This document shows positions 21,650 to 32,842 of a DNA stretch of 64,000 nt, one piece after another. A program made the position numbers and the translations under genes. The notes under the pieces are model-generated. The model did no database searches. It saw only the letters and a list, made by a program, of their open reading frames with translations, and was not told where the DNA came from. The stretch comes from Paramecium pentaurelia. Lineage: Eukaryota > Ciliophora > Oligohymenophorea > Peniculida > Parameciidae. Every line of letters starts with the position of its first letter. Position 1 is the stretch's first letter. Location of the stretch: contig CAJJDO010000009.1 in assembly GCA_905183005.1 (NCBI GenBank), forward strand, positions 299,891 through 363,890, in the 5' to 3' direction.

Positions 21650-22699
21650 GGTTTCTATTATTCTTATTCAACTTTTGGAGGTACTTATTATTATGCTTAT
21701 TTAGGTGGTTCATTTAATTATGGTTTATCTTAAGCTTAAGCAATCTTTTATCTAGCAATCTATTCAGTTTTATCTAAACCAAGTTTTACCAACTCTTATT
21801 CATCAGCTGGAAGTACCTTTAAATATTAGTTTTAATTAATACATTTTATAAACCTGCATAATTTGCCAATTTTTGAGCTTTTGGTACAATATTGGATGAA
21901 AAGTCTTAGAAATCCAAAACATAATTCTAAATTAATCCTAAACTATCATTCCAAGCTCTTTTTGGGAATTTTTAGTATCCTTCTTATTAGAATAATCTTG
22001 CAGAATGATTAACAAAGACTTTGCTGAATGCTAAAGGTGAAGCTTTGTATAATTCTTCAACTAATTCAACTTCAGCTGATGAATCTCCTTCAAAGTAATC
22101 CTTATATTAAAGGACTAAATAAATAATATAATAAATTTACATCCTTCTTTAGCTGCTAGATTATAATAATTCTTTTCAGCTTATAAGATTGCAAATTCAT
22201 TTTCAGAATTAACAGCATTTTATAGATTTTTGAATACGGCAATATATTCTGGGTCTTTAGTCATTCTTGCTAAATGTCTTTCAATCAATCTTCTTTCTCT
22301 AACTTAATAATCTTTAGTGCAATCAAATGCTAATCTATATTTAAATCTCCACAATTTCTTTTCAAGAAGTGAAGTTTAATCTTCTTCAGGATTATGAGTA
22401 TATGCTTCTTAGAAGTCAAATCTGAGAGGACTATATTTAGGATCAACTTAAGCAACAGCCTCATCAATTCTTTATTCAACTTATTCATCATCTTTATATA
22501 ACTCTTAATCAGTTTCAAAGTAATCATTATATAATTATTCTTCTTCTGTAAGACCTCCATAGAAATAAGTGTAATTGTTTTCCCATCTTTCCTTTTATCT
22601 TAATCTCATTCTTCTTTCTCTTCTAGCATGATTAGCAAAATCAAGATATTCTCTAACATGGAATCTATTTACTTTTCTTTCTAATCTTTCTTAGATAGC
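21589..22699 (-). CDS. COX5B-like cytochrome oxidase subunit, 3' part (left contig)
   Basis: The C-terminal part of the protein whose start is at 24692. Introns 22115-22140 (26) and 21817-21842 (26 nt). The sequence 21904-22699 repeats, with about 3 percent substitutions and no indels, the block 23027-23822 beyond the N gap. After it come a hydrophilic segment, a long poly-Gln run encoded by TAA codons, and a basic end (KKGTFTKKK). Joining the two sides with a single copy of the shared block gives one continuous 626-aa protein, which I believe is the true gene. Confidence 0.75.
21620..21648. repeat. (TTA)n microsatellite encoding poly-Gln
   Basis: About ten TTA units on the plus strand, read as TAA (Gln in this code) on the minus strand, near the C-terminus of the COX5B-like protein. 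Likely length-variable between strains. Confidence 0.85.
21904..22699. repeat. 796-bp block, copy 1 (end of left contig)
   Basis: Matches 23027-23822 base for base in length, with roughly two dozen substitutions, mostly silent or in the intron. It ends exactly at the N gap while copy 2 starts exactly at its other side, the pattern of two unmerged overlapping contigs rather than a biological duplication. Confidence 0.85.
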
Positions 22700-23026
22700 N
22701 NNNNNNNNNNNNNNNNNNNNNNNNNNNNNNNNNNNNNNNNNNNNNNNNNNNNNNNNNNNNNNNNNNNNNNNNNNNNNNNNNNNNNNNNNNNNNNNNNNNN
22801 NNNNNNNNNNNNNNNNNNNNNNNNNNNNNNNNNNNNNNNNNNNNNNNNNNNNNNNNNNNNNNNNNNNNNNNNNNNNNNNNNNNNNNNNNNNNNNNNNNNN
22901 NNNNNNNNNNNNNNNNNNNNNNNNNNNNNNNNNNNNNNNNNNNNNNNNNNNNNNNNNNNNNNNNNNNNNNNNNNNNNNNNNNNNNNNNNNNNNNNNNNNN
23001 NNNNNNNNNNNNNNNNNNNNNNNNNN
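22700..23026. other. Assembly gap (327 N)
   Basis: A run of N inside a coding region. Because the flanks are overlapping copies of the same sequence, the gap length is probably not real and true spacing may be negative. Confidence 0.97.
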
Positions 23027-23822
23027 TCTTAGAAATCCAAAACATAATTTTAAATTAATCCTAGACTGTCATTCCAAGCTCTTTTAGGGAATTTCTAGAA
23101 TCCTTCTTATTAGAATAATCTTGCAGAATGATTAACAAAGACTTTGCTGAATGCTAAAGGTGAAGCTTTATATAATTCCTCAACTAATTCAACTTCAGCT
23201 GATGAATCTCCTTCAAAGTAATCCTTGTATTAAAGGACTAAATAAATAATTTAATAAATTTACATCCTTCTTTAGCTGCAAGATTATAATAATTCTTTTC
23301 AGCTTATAAGATTGCAAATTCATTTTCAGAATTAACAGCAGTTTATAGATTCTTGAAAACAGCAATATATTCTGGGTCTTTAGTCATTCTTGCCAAATGT
23401 CTTTCAATCAATCTTCTTTCTCTAACTTAATAATCTTTAGTGCAATCAAATGCCAATCTATATTTAAATCTCCATAATTTCTTTTCAAGAAGTGAAGTTT
23501 GATCTTCTTCAGGATTATGAGTATATGCTTCTTAAAAGTCAAATCTGAGAGGACTATACTTAGGATCAACTTAAGCAACAGCCTCATCAATTCTTTATTC
23601 AACTTATTCATCATCTTTATATAATTCTTAATCAGTTTCAAAGTAATCATTATATAATTATTCTTCTTCTGTAAGACCTCCATAGAAATAAGTGTAATTG
23701 TTTTCCCATCTTTCCTTTTATCTCAATCTCATTCTTCTTTCTCTTCTAGCATGATTAGCAAAATCAAGATATTCTCTAACATGGAATCTATTTACTTTTC
23801 TTTCTAATCTTTCTTAGATAGC
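23027..23822. repeat. 796-bp block, copy 2 (start of right contig)
   Basis: Counterpart of 21904-22699; see there. Both copies keep the same open frame and the same 26-nt intron (23238-23263 here). Confidence 0.85.
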
Positions 23823-24692
23823 CAAGACCTTCTCTGCTTCAATAACAGCTGCATATGTTGCCTTTTACATTGGTAATTTGTATTTAGGATTTCTATAGAC
23901 TCTTTCTTCATTATAACCTGCTTATTTCAATTATTAATCAATGTATTTTAATTTATCTTCACCATGTTAAAATCTCCACATTCTATAAGCTGGATCAACA
24001 AGTAATCTATCATGTACATCGTTATCCATTGTTACCATAATATTTTATTCATATAATGCACTTTCAAATAATGAAGCTTCTCTATGAGTCCACATTTTGA
24101 GCATATTAATTGATTAAACATTTTCATTCTAAAATAGAAAAAGTATTTTACATCCAATTCAAAAATATCAATAGGATGGAATGAATCTCTATAGTATGAC
24201 ATTTCCTCATCTTCTTATTGTCTAAGTCTAACCAATTTGAAAACTTGACCACACATTGGGCATCTCTATAATGGACCTTCTCTAAGCATGAAAAGATGAA
24301 TTTCATGTTGTTCATAATCGTCTTCGTTTTACAAACCTGTGCATCCCACATATCTGAATGGAGTATCTGCAGTGAAAATAACACAAGGATTGTCTACTGT
24401 ACCAAAGTTGACTGTTTAGATGTTATCTAAGTTATTATACACTTATAAGTGGAATGGATTTCCAGAATAAGCAGCATAATATTCATGAAGCACTTCATCA
24501 AAAGCCTAATATGTTAAGTTAGGTGTCATAGAACTATGAACACCATCTTATCTCACATATGACCTTATATGTCTTATTGGAGCTGTGATCTTAGATTTTA
24601 GCAATTAATCTTACTACGCTTTTGAGTGTTTTGAATGTATCTAACACATTGAAAGTTGACGAGAATGACTTCTTACTTACAAGTCTCAGCAT
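23027..24692 (-). CDS. COX5B-like cytochrome c oxidase subunit, 5' part (right contig)
   Basis: N-terminal part of a large ciliate-style relative of cytochrome oxidase subunit Vb (Cox4 in yeast). Introns 24590-24614 (25), 24129-24151 (23) and 23238-23263 (26 nt). The N-terminus is basic and Ser-rich, like a mitochondrial leader. Residues about 90-145 carry the family core: FGTVDNPCVIFTADTPFRYV, GC, then EGPLQRCPMCGQVFKLVRL. Of the four zinc-binding Cys of bovine Cox5b (CxC plus CxxC), the second Cys of the first pair is Gly here. A long charged helical extension follows, making the whole protein about 626 aa against about 100 aa for the animal mature subunit. It should sit on the matrix side of complex IV. 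Confidence 0.82.
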
Positions 24693-25206
24693 ATTAAAAT
24701 CTTTATTTTAATAATAAATATATCCTAATATAATATTTGAATAGATATAAAAAGGAATTCTTTTATCTTAATAAAATTGTTTTTTTTAATAGACTTTCAA
24801 AATATTTAAAGAAGATTGCAATTGTATCTATTTTATTATTATTATTAAAAATGGGATATCTGATAAATAAAAATGTTGAAATTTTATAGACAAAATCTTA
24901 TTTAAACATATTCTTATATTAAATTAAGAATATAAGAGAAAACATAAATCAAAATTATATTAATTGAGCTAAGGAGTAATCTTTTAGGATGTAAAATTTA
25001 ATTAGAATATAATTATAAAAATATAAGCTTAAGAATTTTATTTAAGGATATACTAAAAACTAATAATTACTAAATCTTATCCAAATTTCTATACTTAAAT
25101 CATTAAATAATATGATTTAATAACTATTGTTAGGTAATTGTAAAAAATTTATATATTGATTATAAATTTGAAATATTTACTGCATAATAATAAAACAATT
25201 TAAAAT
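24693..25206. other. Gene-free interval upstream of the COX5B-like gene
   Basis: About 510 bp of A/T-rich DNA between the 3' end of the 1044-aa gene and the COX5B-like start, both on the minus strand. It should contain the COX5B-like promoter. No coding or RNA gene seen. Confidence 0.5.
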
Positions 25207-28200
25207 TCAATATTTTTTCTACTTTGGGACTAAAAATTTACCTTTCTTATTTTTAATTTTTAATTTTCCTTGCTCTTTATCCCTAATAAATGAATCATTT
25301 GTCAATGGGGAATATTTCTTTGAAATATCCTTTAAATATGCTTATTAATTAATATCCTTTTAAATTTCGTCTAGATTATTTCTAAAATCCAAGGATTTTG
25401 CTAATTCATATTCTAAAAGATATTTATTTTATATTACATTTTCTAGTTAATCCTTAATCTTTATATATTTTCTCATAATCTGTTTCTGTATTTTCAGGCA
25501 ATTTATCAATTAAATCCAAAATTTCTTCTGAAATTTATCCATCATTTTCTAAAGCTTTAAGCATTTCAATGGCTTTATCATTTGAAATTCCATTTTTCTA
25601 CAAAAGATCTACAAACTATAAAAATTAATATTTGATATATACTTCTTTTTCTAAATTATGAAATCCTAAATCTTTAATTGAAAATGCATCTAAATCATAT
25701 TTAACAAATGGTTTTTCACTTTTAACAATATATCTTTTTTTAGTTAAATTATCAATAACATAATCATATTTTTCAGATCCTACAGCCACAAAATTATTCA
25801 AATCATTAACCATTTAATTAATATCAACATTATTATCTGTAACTTCAAAAGTTTCTGTAGTAATACCATTTTTGTCTAATGATATTAATTTTTATGTATA
25901 TGATTATTTAGAAAATTCTTTAATTCTTGCAATCTAATCTTTAGTAATTTGACTCATTAAATGTTTTCTATTAGCTTCTTATTATCTAATCAAATCACGT
26001 GTATCATCAGTAATATCAAATTATCTTACATAATTAATAATTTTGTCATTCAAGAATTCATTTCCTTAATCATCTTTTCCAAGAGCCAAACTAACTTTCA
26101 ATTAATCCTTATGATTTAATGGATGAATAGCAATTAAACTTTCATTTTATGATTCATTTCCCAATAACATTTATTTAATATATTCCAAAAATTCTTAATG
26201 TTTTTAAATAGCTAATTTCTTTAAATAAATTGGATTCAATATAGTACTACTAAATCGACGTTTGAATATTCTTTCTTTTTTCAATGCTATTTTTTCCTAA
26301 GCCTCTTTTGAATCTCTATTTGCTTCACTTTAAATATACTTTCCTTTTTTTTTAACTTCTGAAAATATTTCTCCTATTCTTTTAACTTGTAAATCTACAT
26401 CTGCTGCATACATAGCACCTGAACTCATAAATCTAGAATATTTAGTTAATTTCTTTTTCATTTTTTTCTCTTTTTGTGAATAATCACTTAATACTCTTGC
26501 TTAAAGTAAAGATAAAAGTGTATCATCTGATTTTTCAACATTTTATTCTAATTTTCTTTATATAGCATCAGATAAAAATAATGTTTAATATTTCTTTACT
26601 AATTTATCTGCATATTCTGTTTCTTTTAATTAAATATCTTTTGCTCTATTTTTGATTGCTTCAACATAATTTTTATATTATTCATTATGAATACCAAAAT
26701 CAAATTTTCTTCCAGGTTATGCATCTTTTACAATTGATACACTATCTTCAAAAGAATCTAAGGATTCAGCAAAACTATTCTTCTCAACAAAATTTTTATA
26801 TTCTTCACTTTTATTTAATTCAGAATAAGCTCTTTACTTTACTTTTTCTTTTTTCTCTTCAAGATCCTTTTCATAAGTATCTTCATTTGTTTAAATAGCT
26901 TCTATTGTTTAATCTCTCACTTAAGAAATTTATTTTCTAATTCTTTCTAGTTGTTTGAGATTGTATATTAAATCAATTTGATATAATTCTAAATCTTCCC
27001 ATGATTTCATTGCTCTTAATTTTGGATATGCCAAATTCTCTATTCTAAATTTACCACCATATTTTTCTTAATTGCTATGAGTTGTATTTTCAGGATAGAA
27101 ATTAGGTGTATTCAATAAAGGTAATGGCAATACAGCTAAATCATGAGTACCTTCAGCATTAATAGCAAATAAAGCTCTTTGAGCCATAGCTTTACTTGAA
27201 AATGTACATACACAATAACCTCTATTTTTATAAGTTTTAGCATTTAATTAGGATTGAAGATTATCTTTTGGAGTTTCCACATTGATTTAAGGGATCCATA
27301 ATTTATTATATTTTTCTTTAAGATTACTTGGTACTTTAAGACATTTAACAGTTTTTTAATTTAACAATCTGAAAAGTCTGAATTAATCTTATTTTTCATC
27401 TTTTTATTGTTGATATTCAAATAAGGTCAATTCAAGATTTGGATCATAATATTCAGGGACTATAAATTTAATGAATAATAATTACAATTTTTGTAAAGTT
27501 ATTCAAATTATTCTAAATTAGGATAGAATTCAATTTCTGTTTATCCTGTTTATACATTTAGGATTTCTAATTTACAAGGATCAACTAAGGTATGAATGAT
27601 GTCCTCATAAAGAGGAAGATCAACATTTTGAATTTCCAAAGGAATGACAGCATTTAAGACTCTTCCATATTAACCAATATTATGTAAGACTTCTTAAAGA
27701 GAGAGAGTTTTATTAATATTTGTAATTACAAGTGTTCTATTGAATGGTGATTCTTCTGCTGTATTTTCAAGGGATTTGCACTCTTATAAAACTCCATTGA
27801 ACTTTGTAAGATGTAGTTAAGATTTGTATTATTCAGCTTAATTTTAAAAAGTGAGAGTAGCATAAGCATTAATATTAAGGGAACATGTGTGAAGTTCAAC
27901 TTAAACTTATTAATTAGTTTATGATAAAACAAAGTCTTGTATTTCTTAGATGGTAACATTAATAGGAAGATTGATCAACAATAATTAATTTTCTGTTAGA
28001 TTGTCGCATGTGAGTTTAGGTTTGTATGATTACATGGCATCAACAGTAAAGATATCATCTTCTTCGACTTCTTTTAAAGCAAATTTTTAATGTTTCAATG
28101 ATTCTGTTTCTCTTATATATTTGAGTTAATCGAAAGTTGAAAATATCCTATCAGTTTATTTAAACTCAGGATGATCAGATGAGAGAACTTAAATCTCAGA

Positions 28201-28392
28201 TGGCTCTTAATGATGTGAAATATAGTCCAATTAAATTGATGAGTGCTAGTACTTCTCATAATTAGGGCCTAGAAGCTATTTTATATCAGGTTTAGGAGTT
28301 TGGGATTTTAGCAAATTTATCTAGTGATTGTAGTCTAGAAGATCGACAATAGGCCATTTGGAGAAGTGGTATACCCTCTTAAATTTAAGCAT
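25207..28392 (-). CDS. Large probable mitochondrial protein with an RRM-like segment, 1044 aa
   Basis: Three exons, with introns 27460-27485 (26) and 25413-25437 (25 nt). The start at 28392 gives MLKFKRVYHFSKWP, a basic and hydroxylated N-terminus typical of a mitochondrial presequence. Around residues 220-260 a stretch with RTLVITNINKTLSLQEVL and a nearby GQYGRVLNAVIP resembles the first strand-helix of an RNA-recognition motif. The remainder is very rich in Lys, Glu and Gln with long helices and no other domain that I recognise. Ciliate mitochondrial ribosomes and respiratory complexes contain many large lineage-specific proteins; membership of such a complex is an inference. The stop of the upstream WD40 gene is 22 bp away on the same strand. 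Confidence 0.65.
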
Positions 28393-28414
28393 AAATTATT
28401 TGTGGATATATAAT

Positions 28415-29970
28415 TCAAATATTAAACTTGAATAACTTGACAGACAAATCTGAACTAGCTGTGCATAGGATTCCATCATAATACTTAATTTTGTATATAC
28501 GATCATTATGAACAGGGATCTCTGAAATCACTTTTCCTTAAATAGGATTAATGAATTAAAGATATCCTTATTCATCTCCACCAACTATTAGTTCATCATT
28601 AATAAATTATAATGACTCCAATTCTGCTCTTTCTAATTGCTAAGTATTATAACTATAAATTTTACAATAACATAAATAAATTAAAGGTTAATATCCCAGA
28701 TATTTACTTTACGATCATCTCCACAAGAATAAATATAAGAATTAATCAAGATGGAATTAACGCATCCAGAATGTTTCTTTTGCTTATTTTCAATTTTCAT
28801 ATGACTGAGTGACCATTCTATCAATTAACCACCTTCATCTCCTGAAACTATTAAATTCTTTTTGGTGGCTAAAGTATATACACAATTTTCATGTCCTTAT
28901 AATACTGTTAGAGCATTCTTTTATGATGGATCCCATAAACGTAAAGTTCCATCAGTAGAACAAGTGATAAGATAATTGAATTAATCATTATATACAATTC
29001 TAACTACATAAGATTCATGTCCTCTTAATGTATTGACACATTCCCAAAGAGATGATTAAAATCCATTATCTGAATAATTTTAGATGAATTGAGCATAGAT
29101 CTTAATAGTCTTATCATCTGAGCAACTAGCAAATTTATTATCAGGAATTAATGTAAGATCTTATACCCAATTAATATGATCCCTTAATATTTATATACAT
29201 TAAAAAGTATTCTAATTCCAAATCTTTATAGTTTTATCTCTTGATGATGTTGCATAATCTCCATCATGAAGTTTGATAACACATCTTACTACATTTTCAT
29301 GTCCATTAATAGTTGTTAATAACTCAAGGGAATCTTCTTATTAATGTTCACTAGCTTTCCGAGTTTTGATGTCAAAAAGATGTTCAGCATCATTTTTTAA
29401 TTTATCTATTTATTATTTAAGTTTCTCATTGAGTATAAGCAATTTTGTTAATATAGTATCTTCCACATAAGATAATTATAACTATCCATCAAAAAAGATT
29501 CTTGGATTAAGATAGTAGAGTTTGAGTATTGGGATATGTTTAATATAATTGTTTTCATTAATATTTATTAAAGTTTGGTAATTTTAGTTGAGTTCATCAA
29601 TATTTATTTTTTCAATCAAATATTACTTAATATCATGTTCCAATTAATTAAAAATTAGATTAACTTACTATCTCATCTCTTAAATGTTTTTGAACACAAT
29701 GTCAAACTTATCCTTAGATTTTTCAACTCTGCAATCCATCTTAAGTCTAGCTTAGACTTCTTTAAATAGCTAATATATAGTAATCTCTTTGTGAGTAGAG
29801 TTGTGACTGTATAGACATGACTGACACAATTGCAATTGATCACAACCAGCTTATAATTTATATATAAAAATACATGATAAACAAACTTTGATTAAATCTT
29901 GGTGATGTTTATTACATTATAATTGATCATTTTCTGTATCAGTGGTGTCTAAATCTTTGAATGAATGCAT
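28415..29970 (-). CDS. B-box-like zinc finger, coiled coil and WD40 repeat protein, 509 aa
   Basis: One intron, 28640-28665 (26 nt). Residues about 18-60 hold a B-box-like Cys/His cluster (CNKHH, CLSC, C..LQLCQSC, H..STHKE). A coiled coil of about 130 residues follows, then six or seven WD40 repeats from about residue 225 (INGHENVVRCV, SRDKTIKIW, CSDDKTIKIY, CSTDGTLRLWD, LQGHENCVYTL, CGDDRKVNIWD). The order zinc finger, coiled coil, propeller is TRIM-like but lacks an obvious RING, so ubiquitin-ligase activity is not claimed. Such proteins are scaffolds. The downstream gene starts 22 bp after the stop. Confidence 0.82.
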
Positions 29971-30743
29971 TTAATTTTATTTAGAATCTATTTAATTATA
30001 ATTATATCATTTATTTTTCAGATGTGTTAAATGTCTTTCAAATAATCAAAAAAATCCAATTCTTTTTATTTCTTTTAGAGATAATGTTGAAAATTTTATA
30101 TTCAATAATTATTTTAATAAGAACATCCTTTAAAAGCAGTGTCTCTCATAATCTTAATAATCTTTGTAATACAATGTAATAAATTAAAATTATATTTTAT
30201 AAATCTTCCTGCTTAATTTTATCCTCTTCCTGTTATTATTATTCAGACTGATAAATAGTAATTAAATATTATTCTAAAATTTTCAAGATTTAATTAAATA
30301 AGTAAGTCAAGACTTCTATGATTAACAGACCTATTAAGGAGGCTATTTGATAATAAATTTGAGTATTCTATATATATATTTGATGTTAATTTAAGTAATA
30401 AAAACAATTTAAATTCTAATTCACTTTGTTGAAAAATAAGGTCAACCAAAATTTCATAATTTTAATAATCCTTATCTATTTTTAAATGACATGCACAGAA
30501 CTTTTTTTAAGAAATTTAATAATTTTAAAGTTTAGAATCTCCAAAATCTATAAATATAAAGAAAATAATTTTTAGATTTTTCATTTAGTTAGAATTAAAT
30601 TAATTCTTTTTCATTTCATTTGAATTTAATAAGATAGAATATTCACATTTGATTTTTATTATTAGAATTTAAAGAATAGATAAAAAATATATATTAGTTT
30701 ATAGTAATTTTATTATATTTGAGAGAGGATTGTTTAATTATCA
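29971..30743. other. Gene-free interval
   Basis: About 770 bp between two minus-strand genes. It should include the promoter of the B-box/WD40 gene and the 3' region of the Cdc20/Cdh1 gene. No frame with protein character and no RNA gene recognised. Confidence 0.5.
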
Positions 30744-32068
30744 TCATCGAATATCCAATCTGATTGAATCCAATTTAGATTGATTAATAAGATTTGTATT
30801 TTTATTTTTTGATGGAAACAATTTCCAAAATCTAAGAGTTTCATCACCACTTCCTGTTACTATATTTTCTCCATCTGGACTTAATGATAAATATAAAACT
30901 CTAAAAGAATGACCATATAAAGTAGCAATTCTTTCAATCTTAGGCATTTTCCAAACAGCTACTTAATTAAGAGAATAACTATATTTATATAAATAAAGAA
31001 TATACCCATGTGAAGTTACTAATTCATTTGTATTAGTAGACCATTTCATATTGCAAATTTAACTACCAGTATCTACACTATTTTAGAGTTATCCATTTGA
31101 TGTATTCCAAAATTTTAAACATTTATCTGTTGTTCCACCTCCACTACATAGTATATTTGGTTAATGAGGTGACCATGCTAAAGCTTTAACAGCTGCAATG
31201 TGATCCTTAAATATATACATTGATTAATTTGGCATTTTTATTGATTATATCATTACATTATTATCATTACCTCCAGATGCCAAAAATTACTCATTTGGAC
31301 TCCATTATAATCCACAAACTTCTTATTTATGACTTTAAAATGATAATTCATAATCATTATTAGTTCTTATATCTTAAAATAATATACTCTTATCTCTACT
31401 ACCACTTGTTATATTACATCCATTCCAATCTAAACAACCTACTCTAGAATTATGATTTTCATATGTTTTTAATATCTTTGCTTTAACAATATCATAAATT
31501 CTGACTGCACCAGTATCATCTCCTATTGCTATGATATCATTTCTATCACACCATTTAATACAACTAACACTAACTGGAGCTTCAATTTCTAATAATTATG
31601 TTGTTTCATTTGTTATTGCATTCCAAGTATAAACTGAATTTCCAAGACCAACTCCAATTTAATTGTTCATACTCCAATCAACTAATTGATAGTAGAAATC
31701 ATCCTTTAATTTTGGAGCATCCAAAATCTTATAAGGTAATTTAGCTATTTTTCTAATAGGAGAAGGACATTCATTCTCAAAAATATAAGGTTTATATTTT
31801 TATGGCTGTCTTTAATAGACAAATAAACTTGATTAAGATTTATTTTCCATTAATTTTTGTTTTAACAAATTATTGTATTTTGCTTAACTGTTTTCAACTC
31901 TCAACTATTCATTAAGATCAAGTTCTTTTAATGATTCATTTTTTTAATCCTCTACCATATGAATTTGATAATCACTTAAATTGACTTTCTCTGGAACTAA
32001 TCTGACATTCTAAGATATAAATACCTATCAAAATGCTTACCCTTTGAAGTCGATCGTTGTCTTAACAT
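30744..32068 (-). CDS. Cdc20/Cdh1-type anaphase-promoting complex activator
   Basis: A 433-aa protein, one 23-nt intron at 32002-32024. Splicing creates the C-box HFDRLVP at residues 12-18, matching the family DR[FY]IP that docks on the APC/C. A seven-bladed WD40 propeller follows, with family-specific stretches FYYQLVDWSM, GSRDKSILFQDIR, QEVCGLQWSPNEQFLASGGN, AVKALAWSPHQ and GDETLRFWKLFP. The last two residues are Ile-Arg, the IR tail that also binds APC/C. It should present substrates for ubiquitylation during the cell cycle. The short N-terminus, about 95 residues before the propeller, resembles neither long Cdc20 nor long Cdh1 regulatory tails, so I do not choose between them. Confidence 0.93.
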
Positions 32069-32293
32069 TAATATATTAACGGATATATTTTATGTAATTT
32101 TAATTTGCCTATATATTTTTTATTCATTAACAATTCATCAGTAGGATTAGTTAAATTTTAATATTATTTTTCACAATAATCTTAATAACTTTCAATTCTC
32201 CCTTCATTTAAAGTTTCTTTATTTGTTTGTGATCTAAATATTTATTAATAAAATTTTTATTTGACAATCTAAATTAAATATAGATTTATAGAA

Positions 32294-32842
32294 ATGTAAG
32301 ATTAATCTGATCAGAAAAGAAGCACAAGAAAGGCAATTTTTTTTATGTTTTCTTAAAGGAATAGACCAAGAAATGCATCATTAGCAATTCAATAAGATAA
32401 ATATATTTAAAAATAAGTTTAACTTAGTAAAAAAGAAAGCAAATCTCGATATTTAACACCCAAAAAATAGAATCAATCATTTTAGGCTCGATTATTAGAT
32501 CTACCAATAATTTCTTCTAGTCCAAAAAATTAACTTTGTGTTGCTTAAATCTTTACCCAAATCGATGAAAAAGAAAGAAATCCATATTTCTAAAATTGGG
32601 ATTAAAAATTTGATTCTTTATTATGTGGAACTTTAAGAACATTCAATTTAACAAAAGAATAAAAATTATTCAATAAATCATTTAGTTTAGAAGAATAACA
32701 AGAAATTATTAAGACATTTAAATAAAAACCTCCTTTCTAAGTTGTAAAAAAATCAAACATTAGATAACTGAAAAAGAAGGATTTTGAAAAAGAATTTGTA
32801 ATTGATGATATTTCATAGTATTTTAATAAAATTCAGGATTGA
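32294..32842 (+). CDS. Unknown basic protein, 182 aa
   Basis: An intronless frame from the ATG at 32294 (an in-frame ATG at 32345 is an alternative start). The product is rich in Lys, Gln, Ser and Phe with no membrane span or known domain. The C-terminal half (FVIDDISQYFNKIQD at the end) looks helical. Its last 10 bases overlap the 3' end of the convergent long coiled-coil gene. Moderate confidence that it is a gene: the frame is long, ends in TGA and reads like coding sequence, but no homologue is recognised. Confidence 0.55.
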
